NCBI GenBank assembly: GCA_947496865.1
Contig: CANMEE010000002.1
Span: 1,009,825 to 1,073,824 of the forward strand
Source: an uncultured Sphingomonadaceae bacterium
GTDB lineage: Bacteria > Pseudomonadota > Alphaproteobacteria > Sphingomonadales > Sphingomonadaceae
Direction of reading: 5' to 3'
DNA: 64,000 nucleotides
The translations under genes were made by a program, and so were the position numbers. Below, piece by piece: positions 19,097-27,958 of this stretch. Under the pieces are notes generated by a model, which was not told where the DNA came from, did not search any database, and saw nothing but the letters and a program-made list of their open reading frames with translations. The stretch's first letter is position 1, and each line of letters starts with the position of its first letter.

Positions 19097-20602
19097 CTAC
19101 TCGGTCACAAGTACCGGCTCCAAGTCGAGCATGTTGGCCAATTGTATATGCCGTTTGGCAACAGCATCACCGTAAAGATCACGCAAATCGGCTGCCATGA
19201 TGATTTCCAACCGACCATCAACTTTTCTGAGTCGAGTCTGCTCCAGCGGATTGCGCGTGCCGCCACTAAGGCGTTGCCCCAACCGCATCGCAAGGCCCCA
19301 ACAAATCGCGCGCTGGGTTGCCTTTTCACTCGCCAGTTTGCCGCCACCAGAAAAAATGCTGTTTCCCCCGCCAAAGCTGGTAAAAAGAGCCTGCCCCAAC
19401 AGTTCGCGTTCTGCGCCCGTAATGCCGACCCAATTGCCGTGCAGCCCCATTACCAGCCCGCGCTCGGCGCGAAAATTCGGGTTAGCCCGCCAAGCAACAT
19501 CGCCGAGATTACATGCCGCTTGCCTTATCCGCTGCCACTCAGGAGGGTCTTCCGCAAAAATCGGCGCGATCCATTTTCCTAGCAGCTTACTATTTGCCGG
19601 GAACCGCGCTTGAGCTGCCCCAGATTCCTCAGTGGCGAGTAGCAACGGATCACGTTTACTTTCTGCTTTGCTGACATTTTGAAAAAGCAATCCTTCCCGG
19701 ACACCATAAGCAGAGACGATCATCGTGCTGCTACCAAGATAGCGGACGATGAACGATAAAAGCCATGCCGCGTCATCTAGTGTCGGAATTCGTGATGTTG
19801 ATAGGCCTGGAACAGATTTCAACTTCGCCTTGTTCATCCGAGCAAGCTGACTGACCAACCGGCGCGCGCGCTGTGGTTGCATCTCATAATGGTGAATCAC
19901 TGGCAGCGGATAGCCACTGTCAAACATGTCGAGCCGCGCCAATGATCGCCAGGACCCGCCAACCAGATAAAACGGCAAATCTTGCGCGTCTTGATCCCAT
20001 CCAGTTTTTTTGAGCATTTTCCGGACATGACGCTTCAGCTTATCTTTGCCTTTGGCCCGCAAATCAGCGACGCGCAAAACCCCGAGCGGAAAGCTATGGC
20101 GCTCCAGCACTTTGCCCTTGTCCACCAAAGCCAGTTCAAGGCTACCACCGCCAAGGTCGCCCACGATACCTTTCGCATTGGGTATCGCTGACAAGACACC
20201 AAGCCCGGCTAGCTCCGCTTCTTCTTCTCCGTTTAAGACGTTCGTTTCGAACCCAATTTCCGTAGCCACTGCAAGCAGATCAGCCCCATTGGTCGCATCA
20301 CGAACCGCAGATGTCGCGAAACATTTTATCGAATCAACATCCATCTGGGTGCAGAGGCGATAAAACCGTCCCAAAGCCTTAACCGCCAGTGCCATGGAGT
20401 CAGCAGCAATTGCGCCGGTGCTTGCTAGTTCTTTGCCTAATCCAGCCATGACTTTTTCATTGAATAAAATCGCAGGGACGCGCGCAGCGCCCTGATAGAC
20501 GACCAGCCGGATCGAGTTGGAGCCAATATCAACAATGGCGGTCCGGCGATTGGTCCGCGGTGTTTTTCTCTTCCTGGTTATTTGCAATCCCCCGACCTGC
20601 AT
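19097..20602 (-). CDS. ppx: Ppx/GppA exopolyphosphatase family protein
   Basis: An ASKHA-fold phosphatase that releases phosphate from polyphosphate and/or hydrolyses pppGpp. The N-terminal phosphate loop AIVDIGSNSIRLVVYQG and the second loop GDLGGGSLELALV are present, followed by a C-terminal HD-like helical region. Two starts are possible: an ATG at 20662 that would overlap ppk1 by 47 bp, and the ATG at 20602 used here, 13 bp after the ppk1 stop. Neither has a good ribosome site. Being last in DUF2066-hdaA-ppk1-ppx suggests polyphosphate turnover. Ppx and GppA activities cannot be told apart by eye. Confidence 0.9.
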   Translation of the reverse strand: MQVGGLQITRKRKTPRTNRRTAIVDIGSNSIRLVVYQGAARVPAILFNEKVMAGLGKELASTGAIAADSMALAVKALGRFYRLCTQMDVDSIKCFATSAVRDATNGADLLAVATEIGFETNVLNGEEEAELAGLGVLSAIPNAKGIVGDLGGGSLELALVDKGKVLERHSFPLGVLRVADLRAKGKDKLKRHVRKMLKKTGWDQDAQDLPFYLVGGSWRSLARLDMFDSGYPLPVIHHYEMQPQRARRLVSQLARMNKAKLKSVPGLSTSRIPTLDDAAWLLSFIVRYLGSSTMIVSAYGVREGLLFQNVSKAESKRDPLLLATEESGAAQARFPANSKLLGKWIAPIFAEDPPEWQRIRQAACNLGDVAWRANPNFRAERGLVMGLHGNWVGITGAERELLGQALFTSFGGGNSIFSGGGKLASEKATQRAICWGLAMRLGQRLSGGTRNPLEQTRLRKVDGRLEIIMAADLRDLYGDAVAKRHIQLANMLDLEPVLVTE

Positions 20603-20615
20603 CTGACGACCGCGA

Positions 20616-22796
20616 TCAGGCTTTTTTCTTGCGACGACGCAAGGATAATCGGGGCACCGCATTACTTTTGTTCAACGCTTTACCGCGACCAGATAGCGAT
20701 GGATTGGTCATAAAATAGCGGTGCAGATTAAAAGGTTTCTCGGACGCAGCGATGCGGCTGTAACTGCCATCACTGTTAAGCTCCCAACTTTGTTCATCAT
20801 CAATCAGATTTGCGACCATGACCTGGTCCAATATCTGGTCATGTACCGTCGCGTTGGTGATTGGAATCATATATTCCACGCGCCGATCAAGATTACGCGG
20901 CATCCAGTCGGCAGAACTGATATAGAGTGCAGCAGTATCATTAGGTAAATCTGCACCGTTACCAAAAGCCCAAATCCGGCTGTGCTCCAGAAAACGGCCA
21001 ACCACCGATTTCACACGGATATGATCAGACATGCCGGGGACACCCGGGCGCAAACAGCAAATCCCGCGGATCACGAGGTCTATCTCGACCCCGGCATTGC
21101 TCGCAGCATATAGTTTTTCGATCAGCGCCGGATCAACCAGCGAATTCATCTTCGCCCAGATCATACCTGACTTACCAGCGCGTTCATTGGCGATTTCCCG
21201 GTCGATCAAGTCCACCAAGTCCCGCCGCATATAGCGCGGGGACATCGAGATTAATTCCAGTTTTTCCGGTTCGACATAGCCAGTGATATAGTTGAACAAC
21301 TGCGCTGCATCGCGCGCCGCTTTGGGATCGGCAGTGAAGAAGCTGAGATCCGTGTAAATTTTTGCCGTTACGGGGTGATAATTGCCAGTCCCGAAATGAC
21401 AATAAGTCCGGTAACCTTCCTGCTCTTTGCGGATCACCATCGAAATTTTGGCGTGAGTTTTCCACTCAATAAATCCATAGACGACCTGGACTCCTGCCCG
21501 CTCCAACGCGCTGGCCCAGAGCAAATTTTGTTCCTCGTCAAAACGTGCTTTTAATTCAACAATGGCTGTCACAGACTTACCGGCTTCAGCTGCGTCAATC
21601 AGAGCCCGAATAACCGCCGATTGCTTGCCCGCGCGGTAGAGCGTTTGCTTGATTGCTACGACATCGGGATCAGCGGCGGCTTGCCGCAAAAACTCAATCA
21701 CCACTTCAAAAGACTCATAAGGGTGGTGAACAAGAATATCCTTGTCGCGAATTGCCGCAAAGCAATCTCCGCCATGCTCGCGAATCCGTTCTGGAAAGCG
21801 CGGGCTGTAGGGCGTGAACTTCAGATCTGGTCGATCTTCCTCGACCAGCAAGTCCAGATCGCCGATACCGACAAGCCCTTTCACCCGGCTTTCGGTCGCG
21901 CCTTCGGTCAAAAGATTATCACGCAGCAGCGCAATGACAGTTTCTGATAAACCAGGCCCCATTTCCAAACGAATCACATCTCCGCGACGGCGGCGTTTGA
22001 TGGCACTGCGGAAATAACGAACAAGGTCTTCGGCTTCCTCTTCGACCTCAATATCACTGTCGCGGATGATGCGAAAAAGACCGCTGCTGGTTACGTCATA
22101 GCCCGGAAACAGCTGGTCAGAATAGCTTTGGATGACCGATTCCACCGAGACATAAGTCGCCGTCTCATCGGGCATCCGGATGAACCGAGGTAGTCCTGAC
22201 GGGATCATGACCAACTCCCGTATGCCTTGGCCGTCCGATTGTCGGACCAAATCAAACACCAAACTGAGCCCCTTGTTCGGAATAAACGGAAAGGGATGAG
22301 CCGGATCGAGTGCTTGGGGTGTCAAAACTGGGAATATCTGATCGAGAAAATGCTGTTTCAGCCAAGCAGTTCCAGCTTCATCCAGATCTTTTGCGTCCAG
22401 AACATATATGTCCTCTTCCGCTAGCGCTTCGGAAAGCAGGTTCCACACCAGTTGCTGATTGGACATTAACTTGTCACTATGATCAGAAATCGCCAGCAAT
22501 TGTTGTTTGACCGTCAATCCATCGGCCGACCGTTCCTCAATATTCTGTCGGAACTGTCCGACCAGTCCAGCAAAACGGACCATGAAAAACTCATCGAGAT
22601 TATTGCCGGATATCGAGAGAAAACGCAGCCGATCAAGCAGCGGATGTGACTTGTTCTGCGCCTCTTCAATCACGCGGTCGTTAAAGCCAAGCCAACTGAG
22701 TTCGCGATTAAAATAGCGATCAGAACCACTCTCATCGCTCACGTCCGTGCTCTCATTTTCGTTTGCGTCTGGTACCTGGGGAACAAGACCATCCAT
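20616..22796 (-). CDS. ppk1: polyphosphate kinase 1
   Basis: A 726-residue enzyme making polyphosphate from ATP through a phosphohistidine intermediate. The N domain (YFNRELSWLGFNDRVIEEAQN), the head domain and both catalytic phospholipase D-like domains are present. The active-site region is IEWKTHAKISMVIRKEQ with the conserved His, followed by YCHFGTGNYHP and, later, SADWMPRNLDRRVE. It starts directly at the stop of hdaA and is followed by ppx. Confidence 0.96.
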   Translation of the reverse strand: MDGLVPQVPDANENESTDVSDESGSDRYFNRELSWLGFNDRVIEEAQNKSHPLLDRLRFLSISGNNLDEFFMVRFAGLVGQFRQNIEERSADGLTVKQQLLAISDHSDKLMSNQQLVWNLLSEALAEEDIYVLDAKDLDEAGTAWLKQHFLDQIFPVLTPQALDPAHPFPFIPNKGLSLVFDLVRQSDGQGIRELVMIPSGLPRFIRMPDETATYVSVESVIQSYSDQLFPGYDVTSSGLFRIIRDSDIEVEEEAEDLVRYFRSAIKRRRRGDVIRLEMGPGLSETVIALLRDNLLTEGATESRVKGLVGIGDLDLLVEEDRPDLKFTPYSPRFPERIREHGGDCFAAIRDKDILVHHPYESFEVVIEFLRQAAADPDVVAIKQTLYRAGKQSAVIRALIDAAEAGKSVTAIVELKARFDEEQNLLWASALERAGVQVVYGFIEWKTHAKISMVIRKEQEGYRTYCHFGTGNYHPVTAKIYTDLSFFTADPKAARDAAQLFNYITGYVEPEKLELISMSPRYMRRDLVDLIDREIANERAGKSGMIWAKMNSLVDPALIEKLYAASNAGVEIDLVIRGICCLRPGVPGMSDHIRVKSVVGRFLEHSRIWAFGNGADLPNDTAALYISSADWMPRNLDRRVEYMIPITNATVHDQILDQVMVANLIDDEQSWELNSDGSYSRIAASEKPFNLHRYFMTNPSLSGRGKALNKSNAVPRLSLRRRKKKA

Positions 22797-23447
22797 CTAA
22801 TTTTCCTCGTCGTCTTGGGCAGCTGGGGATTGAAAGCCTGACTTATCACCCAACTCTTCATGCTGCGCCAAGGCCTCTTTAGCGATGGCGCGCGTGATCG
22901 ATTTTTTTCTTTCAGAAGCAAGAACGTTCATCTTTTGCGCCAAAAACTGAACATTTTCATAACTGCGTTCCATGCGTTTGCCGAGATACGAAAGCGCATC
23001 TTCGGAAATAGGCAGGCCGCGCAACGCAAAATATTTCTGAAATAAACCTGCGGTCATCGCTTCGTCTGGCGCGCCAATTTCTATCAGCAATGAAGCCGCC
23101 AAACGGGACTTGAGGTCGGGAAGCTGAACGCCCCAGTGCGAAACCTCATGCGAGGACATAAGCAACAACGGGCGTTTATCCATTTGAGATTGATTCCAGA
23201 GATGAAACAGATCGTCATCAGCCACCTTGTTGGCATTTGAAACAAATCGACCGCCGCTTTGTCGTTCAAATTCATGCGCCATGGCCAGTTTTCCTGAACC
23301 ATAAGCGCCAATCAAGATGGCGGTCGCGTTTGGCCAGCTCCCCCAATTTCCCAATTGCTCGTGTGCTTTAGCATTACAATCGGTGACAAGATAACCCTCG
23401 CCCTGCGATATTGGTGCGATATCTAAAGGAAGAGCGATCTGACTCAC
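22797..23447 (-). CDS. hdaA: HdaA, DnaA-related replication regulator
   Basis: A 216-residue protein resembling the AAA+ part of DnaA, like Hda in E. coli and HdaA in Caulobacter, which with the beta clamp promotes hydrolysis of DnaA-bound ATP. The N terminus QIALPLDI fits the clamp-binding QL[SP]LPL-type motif. The P-loop is degenerate (IGAYGSGKLAMA), as is common in this branch, and a lid region (AKEALAQHEE) is seen. Its ATG overlaps the DUF2066 gene stop by 4 bp. Linking a replication regulator with ppk1 in one operon could tie replication to phosphate status; that is inference. Confidence 0.85.
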   Translation of the reverse strand: MSQIALPLDIAPISQGEGYLVTDCNAKAHEQLGNWGSWPNATAILIGAYGSGKLAMAHEFERQSGGRFVSNANKVADDDLFHLWNQSQMDKRPLLLMSSHEVSHWGVQLPDLKSRLAASLLIEIGAPDEAMTAGLFQKYFALRGLPISEDALSYLGKRMERSYENVQFLAQKMNVLASERKKSITRAIAKEALAQHEELGDKSGFQSPAAQDDEEN

Positions 23448-24772
23448 TGGTTTTGCTCATCACTCCCGGAGTTATTTTCAGCAGGTGGATTGGGAGATCC
23501 ACCGCCGCGGCTGATCCTAAGCGCACCAGCCCCTTGCTGTACTTGCCAGCCCTTTGCCCGCAATGCAGAAGCCAAGGTCGCCAGATCACCGGTATAAGAT
23601 ACGCGCATAACCGATACCCCGCCCAATGCTAAGCTGGACGTCGAAGCAGAGGACACTCCAGCAACCGAGCGCAAAGACGACTCGCCACGTCCAACTGCGC
23701 CGACGTCGGGTGTATCAAACTGAACCGTCACCGTTATGGTCCCGCCACCAGGAGTGACAGCAGCGATTTCTTGGCTTGTAGTTTCTGAACTGCTGATTTG
23801 GGCATTCTCGCTGCTGCTCTCGCCAACTTCTGCGGCCAATTCAGCTTCGATTTCTTTTTCTAGAGCCTCTAAATCGAAGGAATCCTCAATGATAAGCGAC
23901 TTATCGGTCTTCAACAATCCGCGGGACAGTGCCTGAGTATAGACACTGTCGAGCCGCTCGATAGCCTGATCCATCATCGCCGGGATGCCGTCCGACGACC
24001 GGGCCTTCAGAGAAAAACTATCGATATATTTGCTGTCCGGGCCATAGCGAGCGCTAAATCTAGCAGTCACCGGGCCACCAGGATATTCGCGTTCCAAGCG
24101 GGCAATAGGTATAATGACATCAGCAGCGCTAAACTGGTCCAATATGGTCCGCCACCATCGCCGATCGCGGCGCTCCGCTTGCCCTGCCGTTAGCACTAGT
24201 GATTCGCTATCAGAACCATAGGGGCGAACATAATCGATCGCGCTATCGCCGGCACGAAACCGCGCCCATGCTTTTTGCCACTCGGTTTTATTTTCAAACA
24301 CCTGCGCCGAACCACCGCTCCACATAATCGGCAGAACCAGCAATGGCGGCGAACGCAGCCGCCGACCGCTAACGCCCAATATCTGACCAGCCCGGGCGCG
24401 ATCAAACATCACACCCAATCTGGCAATATAGCGTTTCGGACCGATCTGCTCTTGTTCAACAATGATGGCAGACACGATGTTGTTGAGCGCGCCATCCGAT
24501 AAGCCGGCGGTCTTCCCACCTTGCGTTCGGGCATATAGCATTTTCCATGCTTTGCGTTGGGCCTCTTCCCAACCTTTTTTTCGGGCTTCAAAGGCATTAT
24601 CACCCCTAGTATCGACCTCTACCCCGAAAACTTCGAAATCGCCCGTGCTGGCAAGTGGCGCTACGCCGCGGTCGCTGCCTTCCAGCTGCGCATAAACAAC
24701 CCCAGCCACAGCCAGACTGAGAAGCGCTAAAATCGCAACAATAGGGGTTTTAAAACTGGTCAAAAATTTCAT
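23444..24772 (-). CDS. DUF2066-type secreted protein
   Basis: A 442-residue envelope protein with an N-terminal signal or anchor (KFLTSFKTPIVAILALLSLA). The segment FEVFGVEVDTRGDNAFEARK followed by AQRKAWKMLYAR is typical of DUF2066, whose function is unknown. The C-terminal third is low-complexity, Ser/Glu/Gly-rich, and ends in an acidic-polar tail. The ATG at 24772 is preferred over an upstream in-frame start because GAGCGGAA precedes it and the signal peptide then begins correctly. It is the first gene of the operon with hdaA, ppk1 and ppx and is divergent from purM. Confidence 0.75.
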   Translation of the reverse strand: MKFLTSFKTPIVAILALLSLAVAGVVYAQLEGSDRGVAPLASTGDFEVFGVEVDTRGDNAFEARKKGWEEAQRKAWKMLYARTQGGKTAGLSDGALNNIVSAIIVEQEQIGPKRYIARLGVMFDRARAGQILGVSGRRLRSPPLLVLPIMWSGGSAQVFENKTEWQKAWARFRAGDSAIDYVRPYGSDSESLVLTAGQAERRDRRWWRTILDQFSAADVIIPIARLEREYPGGPVTARFSARYGPDSKYIDSFSLKARSSDGIPAMMDQAIERLDSVYTQALSRGLLKTDKSLIIEDSFDLEALEKEIEAELAAEVGESSSENAQISSSETTSQEIAAVTPGGGTITVTVQFDTPDVGAVGRGESSLRSVAGVSSASTSSLALGGVSVMRVSYTGDLATLASALRAKGWQVQQGAGALRISRGGGSPNPPAENNSGSDEQNQ

Positions 24773-24834
24773 TTCCGCTCTTTTGACGATTATGACGTGG
24801 AAATCCACCCGCGACTTGTCTAATCGCCTATTTT

Positions 24835-25941
24835 ATGAGTGACAAACAAAATGAACCAGAAACTTACACTTATGCGAAAGCCGGTGTATCGATTGAGGCA
24901 GGCAACGCATTGGTCAAGGCCATTGCACCGTTGGCAAAGGCGACCGCACGGCCGGGGGCCAACGCCGAACTTGGCGGGTTTGGCGGGTTTTTCGACCTAA
25001 AAGCCGCCGGCTATGATGACCCTTTGCTAGTCGCCGCCAATGACGGAGTCGGCACAAAGCTGAAACTGGCGATTGACCATGATCGCCACGACAGCGTGGG
25101 AATCGATCTAGTGGCCATGTGCGTTAATGATTTGATCGTGCAAGGTGCAGAACCGCTATTTTTCTTGGACTATTTTGCCACCGGAAAACTGGAAAACGGC
25201 GTTGCTGAACGGGTCGTGGCAGGAATTGCAGAGGGCTGCAAAATGTCAGGTTGCGCCCTAATTGGCGGAGAAACAGCAGAGATGCCGGGCATGTATGCTG
25301 AAGGCGACTATGACTTGGCTGGATTTTGTGTCGGCGCTGTCGAGCGCGAAAAAGCGCTTACCGGTACAAAATTGGCGGATGGCGATGTCCTATTGGGACT
25401 GGCATCCTCGGGCATCCATTCTAATGGCTATTCACTCGTGCGTCGTTTGGCGATGGACAAGGGCTGGAAAATGGATCGACCTGCGTTGTTCGATCCCGAT
25501 GTCCTTTTGATCGAAGCTTTAATCGCTCCAACCCGTATTTATGTAAAATCCTTGCTACCACTGATGCAATCTGGCCGGATCAAAGCACTCGCACATATTA
25601 CCGGTGGCGGATTGCTGGAAAACATCCCACGAGTCCTGCCAGATGGCCTGCATGGCCACGTCGATGCGGATAGCTGGGAGCAGCCGCGCCTCATGGCTTT
25701 CCTGCAGGCGCAAGGCAATATCGAACCGGAAGAAATGGCGCGGACGTTTAACTGCGGTATCGGAATGATCTTGGCCGTGTCTTCGGATGAAGTTGGTTCA
25801 GTGCGCGCCGATCTGGAGGCTGCTGGCGAAACCGTACATCAGGTTGGCCTTATCAAAACAGGCACAAAAGGCTGCACGGTTTCAGGCAGTGCCGAGACAT
25901 GGTCAGCCCGAAGCGATTGGGCCGCGACGCATAATGGCTGA
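24835..25941 (+). CDS. purM: phosphoribosylformylglycinamidine cyclo-ligase
   Basis: AIR synthetase closes the imidazole ring in purine synthesis, using ATP and FGAM. The 368-residue product has the conserved [16 protein letters not shown] start, [31 protein letters not shown] metal-site sequence ([11 protein letters not shown]), [11 protein letters not shown] and [13 protein letters not shown]. It is followed after 3 bp by purN, so the pair forms a purine operon. It is divergent from the DUF2066 gene. Confidence 0.97.
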   Translation: MSDKQNEPETYTYAKAGVSIEAGNALVKAIAPLAKATARPGANAELGGFGGFFDLKAAGYDDPLLVAANDGVGTKLKLAIDHDRHDSVGIDLVAMCVNDLIVQGAEPLFFLDYFATGKLENGVAERVVAGIAEGCKMSGCALIGGETAEMPGMYAEGDYDLAGFCVGAVEREKALTGTKLADGDVLLGLASSGIHSNGYSLVRRLAMDKGWKMDRPALFDPDVLLIEALIAPTRIYVKSLLPLMQSGRIKALAHITGGGLLENIPRVLPDGLHGHVDADSWEQPRLMAFLQAQGNIEPEEMARTFNCGIGMILAVSSDEVGSVRADLEAAGETVHQVGLIKTGTKGCTVSGSAETWSARSDWAATHNG

Positions 25942-25944
25942 TAT

Positions 25945-26913
25945 ATGATGCTTGAGCGGGCCAAAGTCGCCGTCCTGATATCTGGTCGCGGGTCAAACAT
26001 GGCCGCCTTACTTTACGCCGCGAAGGCCGATAATTGTCCTTATGAAATCGTTCTGGTGGCATCCAATGACCCCCAGGCACCTGGCTTAACATTGGCGGAA
26101 GCGGAAGGCATCGCCACATTCGCGCATTCCCACATAGGATTGAACCGGGAAGCACATGATCAGATTATGCATGAAGCTGTTGTCGAAGCCGGTGCAGACT
26201 ATATCGCCTTAGCCGGCTATATGCGGATTTTGAGCGACGATTTTGTTCGAAAATGGAACGATCGCATGCTCAACATTCATCCTAGCCTGCTGCCTAGGTA
26301 TAAAGGCCTAAACACGTATCAGCGCGCACTGGACGCCGGTGACAGTCATGGAGGCTGCAGCGTTCATCTCGTCACCCCGGAATTGGATGACGGGCCGGTA
26401 CTGGCACAAACGGAAGTTGCCATTCTACCCAGCGATACTGCTGATACTCTCGCCGATCGCGTCCTTATTGCCGAACATCAAATCTATTCAGCGACACTAG
26501 CCCAATATGTCACCCGCGAAAACGATCCCGATTGGATTCTGGAACAAGTTCGCACGCGAGCCTTGAGGTTAGAAGAAACCCATGAACGCCCTAGTTTCGG
26601 TACCCCCGGCTGGCGCGTGGGTAGCGAAAAAACCGGCAAATATTTTGCTTATTTCTCTCGCCGGCATTTTGGCGAGACCGGTATATCGATATTTGTGAAA
26701 ACCAGCGGTCTGGACGAACAAAGCGCTCTGCTAGACGCCGATCCTGAACTTTATTTCGCACCGAAATTTTACGGAAAATCGGGTTGGATTGCCATAAGAC
26801 TCGATACAGGCCAAACCGATTGGGACCACATCGACAGCTGGCTTAAAAAAAGCTGGACTATGGTCGCGCCAAAACGGCTCACAAAATTGATGAGCATCGC
26901 AGAAGAATTTTAA
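25945..26913 (+). CDS. purN: PurN GAR formyltransferase fused to an MmcQ/YjbR domain
   Basis: The first 200 residues are a complete phosphoribosylglycinamide formyltransferase: VLISGRGSNMAALLYA (substrate loop), NIHPSLLPRYKGLNTY (catalytic Asn and His) and VTPELDDGPVLAQ (catalytic Asp). Ordinary PurN ends there. Here about 120 more residues continue in frame and match the MmcQ/YjbR (DUF419) fold: FGTPGWRVGSEKTGKYFAYF, then APKFYGKSGWIAIRLD and a final SWTMVAPKRL. YjbR domains have a CyaY-like fold and are suspected to bind DNA; their role here is unknown. No stop or frameshift separates the halves. Confidence 0.92.
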   Translation: MMLERAKVAVLISGRGSNMAALLYAAKADNCPYEIVLVASNDPQAPGLTLAEAEGIATFAHSHIGLNREAHDQIMHEAVVEAGADYIALAGYMRILSDDFVRKWNDRMLNIHPSLLPRYKGLNTYQRALDAGDSHGGCSVHLVTPELDDGPVLAQTEVAILPSDTADTLADRVLIAEHQIYSATLAQYVTRENDPDWILEQVRTRALRLEETHERPSFGTPGWRVGSEKTGKYFAYFSRRHFGETGISIFVKTSGLDEQSALLDADPELYFAPKFYGKSGWIAIRLDTGQTDWDHIDSWLKKSWTMVAPKRLTKLMSIAEEF

Positions 26914-26920
26914 GGAATTC

Positions 26921-27014
26921 GCATCGCGGGGGGAACAAACCTACAGCGGTGAGGAGGAGGGAGGATTCACCACTATAAAGTCTAGATCTGGGATGATTGC
27001 TCCATCCGCGATGC
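26921..27014 (-). ncRNA. candidate small RNA with anti-Shine-Dalgarno loop beside the LOV-HTH gene
   Basis: Read on the minus strand, a perfect 9 bp stem GCATCGCGG / CCGCGATGC (27014-27006 with 26929-26921) closes a 94 nt unit. Inside it AGTGGTGA (26974-26967) pairs with TCACCGCT (26952-26945), allowing one G-U pair, and presents a 14 nt loop, ATCCTCCCTCCTCC, that could bind ribosome sites. CUCC-rich loops of this kind are known from alphaproteobacterial small RNAs. A -10-like TATATT (27026-27021) puts the start at about 27014, the first base of the stem. No convincing U-tract terminator follows, and the same DNA could be only a purN 3' structure. Confidence 0.5.
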
Positions 27015-27020
27015 TTAACG

Positions 27021-27073
27021 AATATATAGGTCAACGACTTCACAATATAGATACGGTATTAGGGCCGTAGTCT
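27021..27073 (-). promoter_or_regulatory. candidate promoter of the small RNA with an EL222-like box
   Basis: On the minus strand AGACTACGGCCC (27073-27062) matches 11 of 12 positions of the remembered EL222 consensus RGNCYWWRGNCY. It is centred about 53 bp before the predicted start at 27014. The -10-like TATATT is at 27026-27021 and the -35 is poor, as expected for an activated promoter. The core ATAGACTA recurs just upstream of the LOV-HTH gene's own start (about 27755-27748). Confidence 0.4.
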
Positions 27074-27080
27074 ATTTTAC

Positions 27081-27737
27081 TTACATGCCCGCTTCCACCG
27101 CTAGGCGAACCATATCTGCGGCACTAGGCACATCCAACCGTTTCATGAGGATTGCACGGTGCATTTTTATCGTTCGTTCGCTTAAGCCGAGTTCATGTGC
27201 AATTTGCTTGTTTAGCAATCCTTTAGCGATGTATTTTAAGACTTCACGCTGCCTTTTGGACAGGTCTTTTACGATCTCAGTAGCCCGCATTCGTCGCGCC
27301 TTCGCGAGGCTCGGGCCATCGCTTTCAATCTCGACTTGAGAACCGAGAAAAAATTCGAGCTCCCCTTCATCATCAAATAAAGGTGCGACTAACACTGCAT
27401 TTTGAAAGGGCGTACCGTCTTTTTTATAGTTTAATATTTCAACGAGCACTGGCTTGTGTTCCCGCACACCGCGGCGAATCTCGTCCGTCAACCAAGGTTC
27501 AGTCGAAGGCCCCGCCAAAAACCGACAGTTGCGTCCTATAATAAAATCCGCTCCATAGCCTGTGAGATCCGAAAACGCTTGGTTAGATGCCACGATGGGA
27601 TTGTCCTGCAGTCTTGGGTTGCTAATCACTGACGCTATCGGGCTGTTTTTAATCAACGCTTCGACAGAGGCTTTGGGCATATCAACCTTAGGGATTGATT
27701 GCTGCGTGCCCTTCATGTTCTCCGACCCTGCATTCAT
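27081..27737 (-). CDS. LOV-HTH blue-light transcription factor (EL222 type)
   Basis: 218 residues, close to EL222 of Erythrobacter (222). A LOV domain (about 30-138) holds the photoactive motif GRNCRFLAG with adduct-forming Cys71, flavin contacts Asn103 (NYKKDG) and Asn113 (FQNAVLV), and a Gln in FFLGSQVEI at about 134. A linker leads to a LuxR-type helix-turn-helix (about 159-216: [31 protein letters not shown]). In EL222, blue light releases the HTH, which dimerises and activates transcription. ATG 27716 (GGAG four bases upstream) is an alternative start, giving 211 residues. It follows the DUF2256 gene on the same strand. Confidence 0.93.
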   Translation of the reverse strand: MNAGSENMKGTQQSIPKVDMPKASVEALIKNSPIASVISNPRLQDNPIVASNQAFSDLTGYGADFIIGRNCRFLAGPSTEPWLTDEIRRGVREHKPVLVEILNYKKDGTPFQNAVLVAPLFDDEGELEFFLGSQVEIESDGPSLAKARRMRATEIVKDLSKRQREVLKYIAKGLLNKQIAHELGLSERTIKMHRAILMKRLDVPSAADMVRLAVEAGM

Positions 27738-27796
27738 GAGATAAACTTAGTCTATCCCCATCGACGATGGCAAGCGGAATGCCACACTATTCCGAT

Positions 27797-27946
27797 CTAT
27801 TTTACCCCGCCTTTACAGCGTTTGGAACAATATTTGACGTCATCCCACACATCTTTCCATTTCTTCCGCCAAGTAAACGGTCGTCCGCATGTGATGCAGG
27901 TTTTCTGGGGCAGATTCTGTTTCTTGATTTGCTTTTTGACGGTCAT
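27797..27946 (-). CDS. DUF2256 small zinc-binding-like protein
   Basis: A 49-residue gene, short enough to be missed by length filters. The product starts MTVKKQIKKQNLPQKTC and has two Cys pairs, CITCGRP and KYCSKRC, spaced like a treble-clef or zinc knuckle, with WRKKW and W-DDVKYC between them, the DUF2256 signature. Function is unknown; in other bacteria such genes are often seen near photolyase/cryptochrome genes (from memory). It starts 12 bp after the SDR stop without a clear Shine-Dalgarno site, so coupling to the SDR is likely. Confidence 0.85.
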   Translation of the reverse strand: MTVKKQIKKQNLPQKTCITCGRPFTWRKKWKDVWDDVKYCSKRCKGGVK

Positions 27947-27958
27947 AAATGCGCATTA

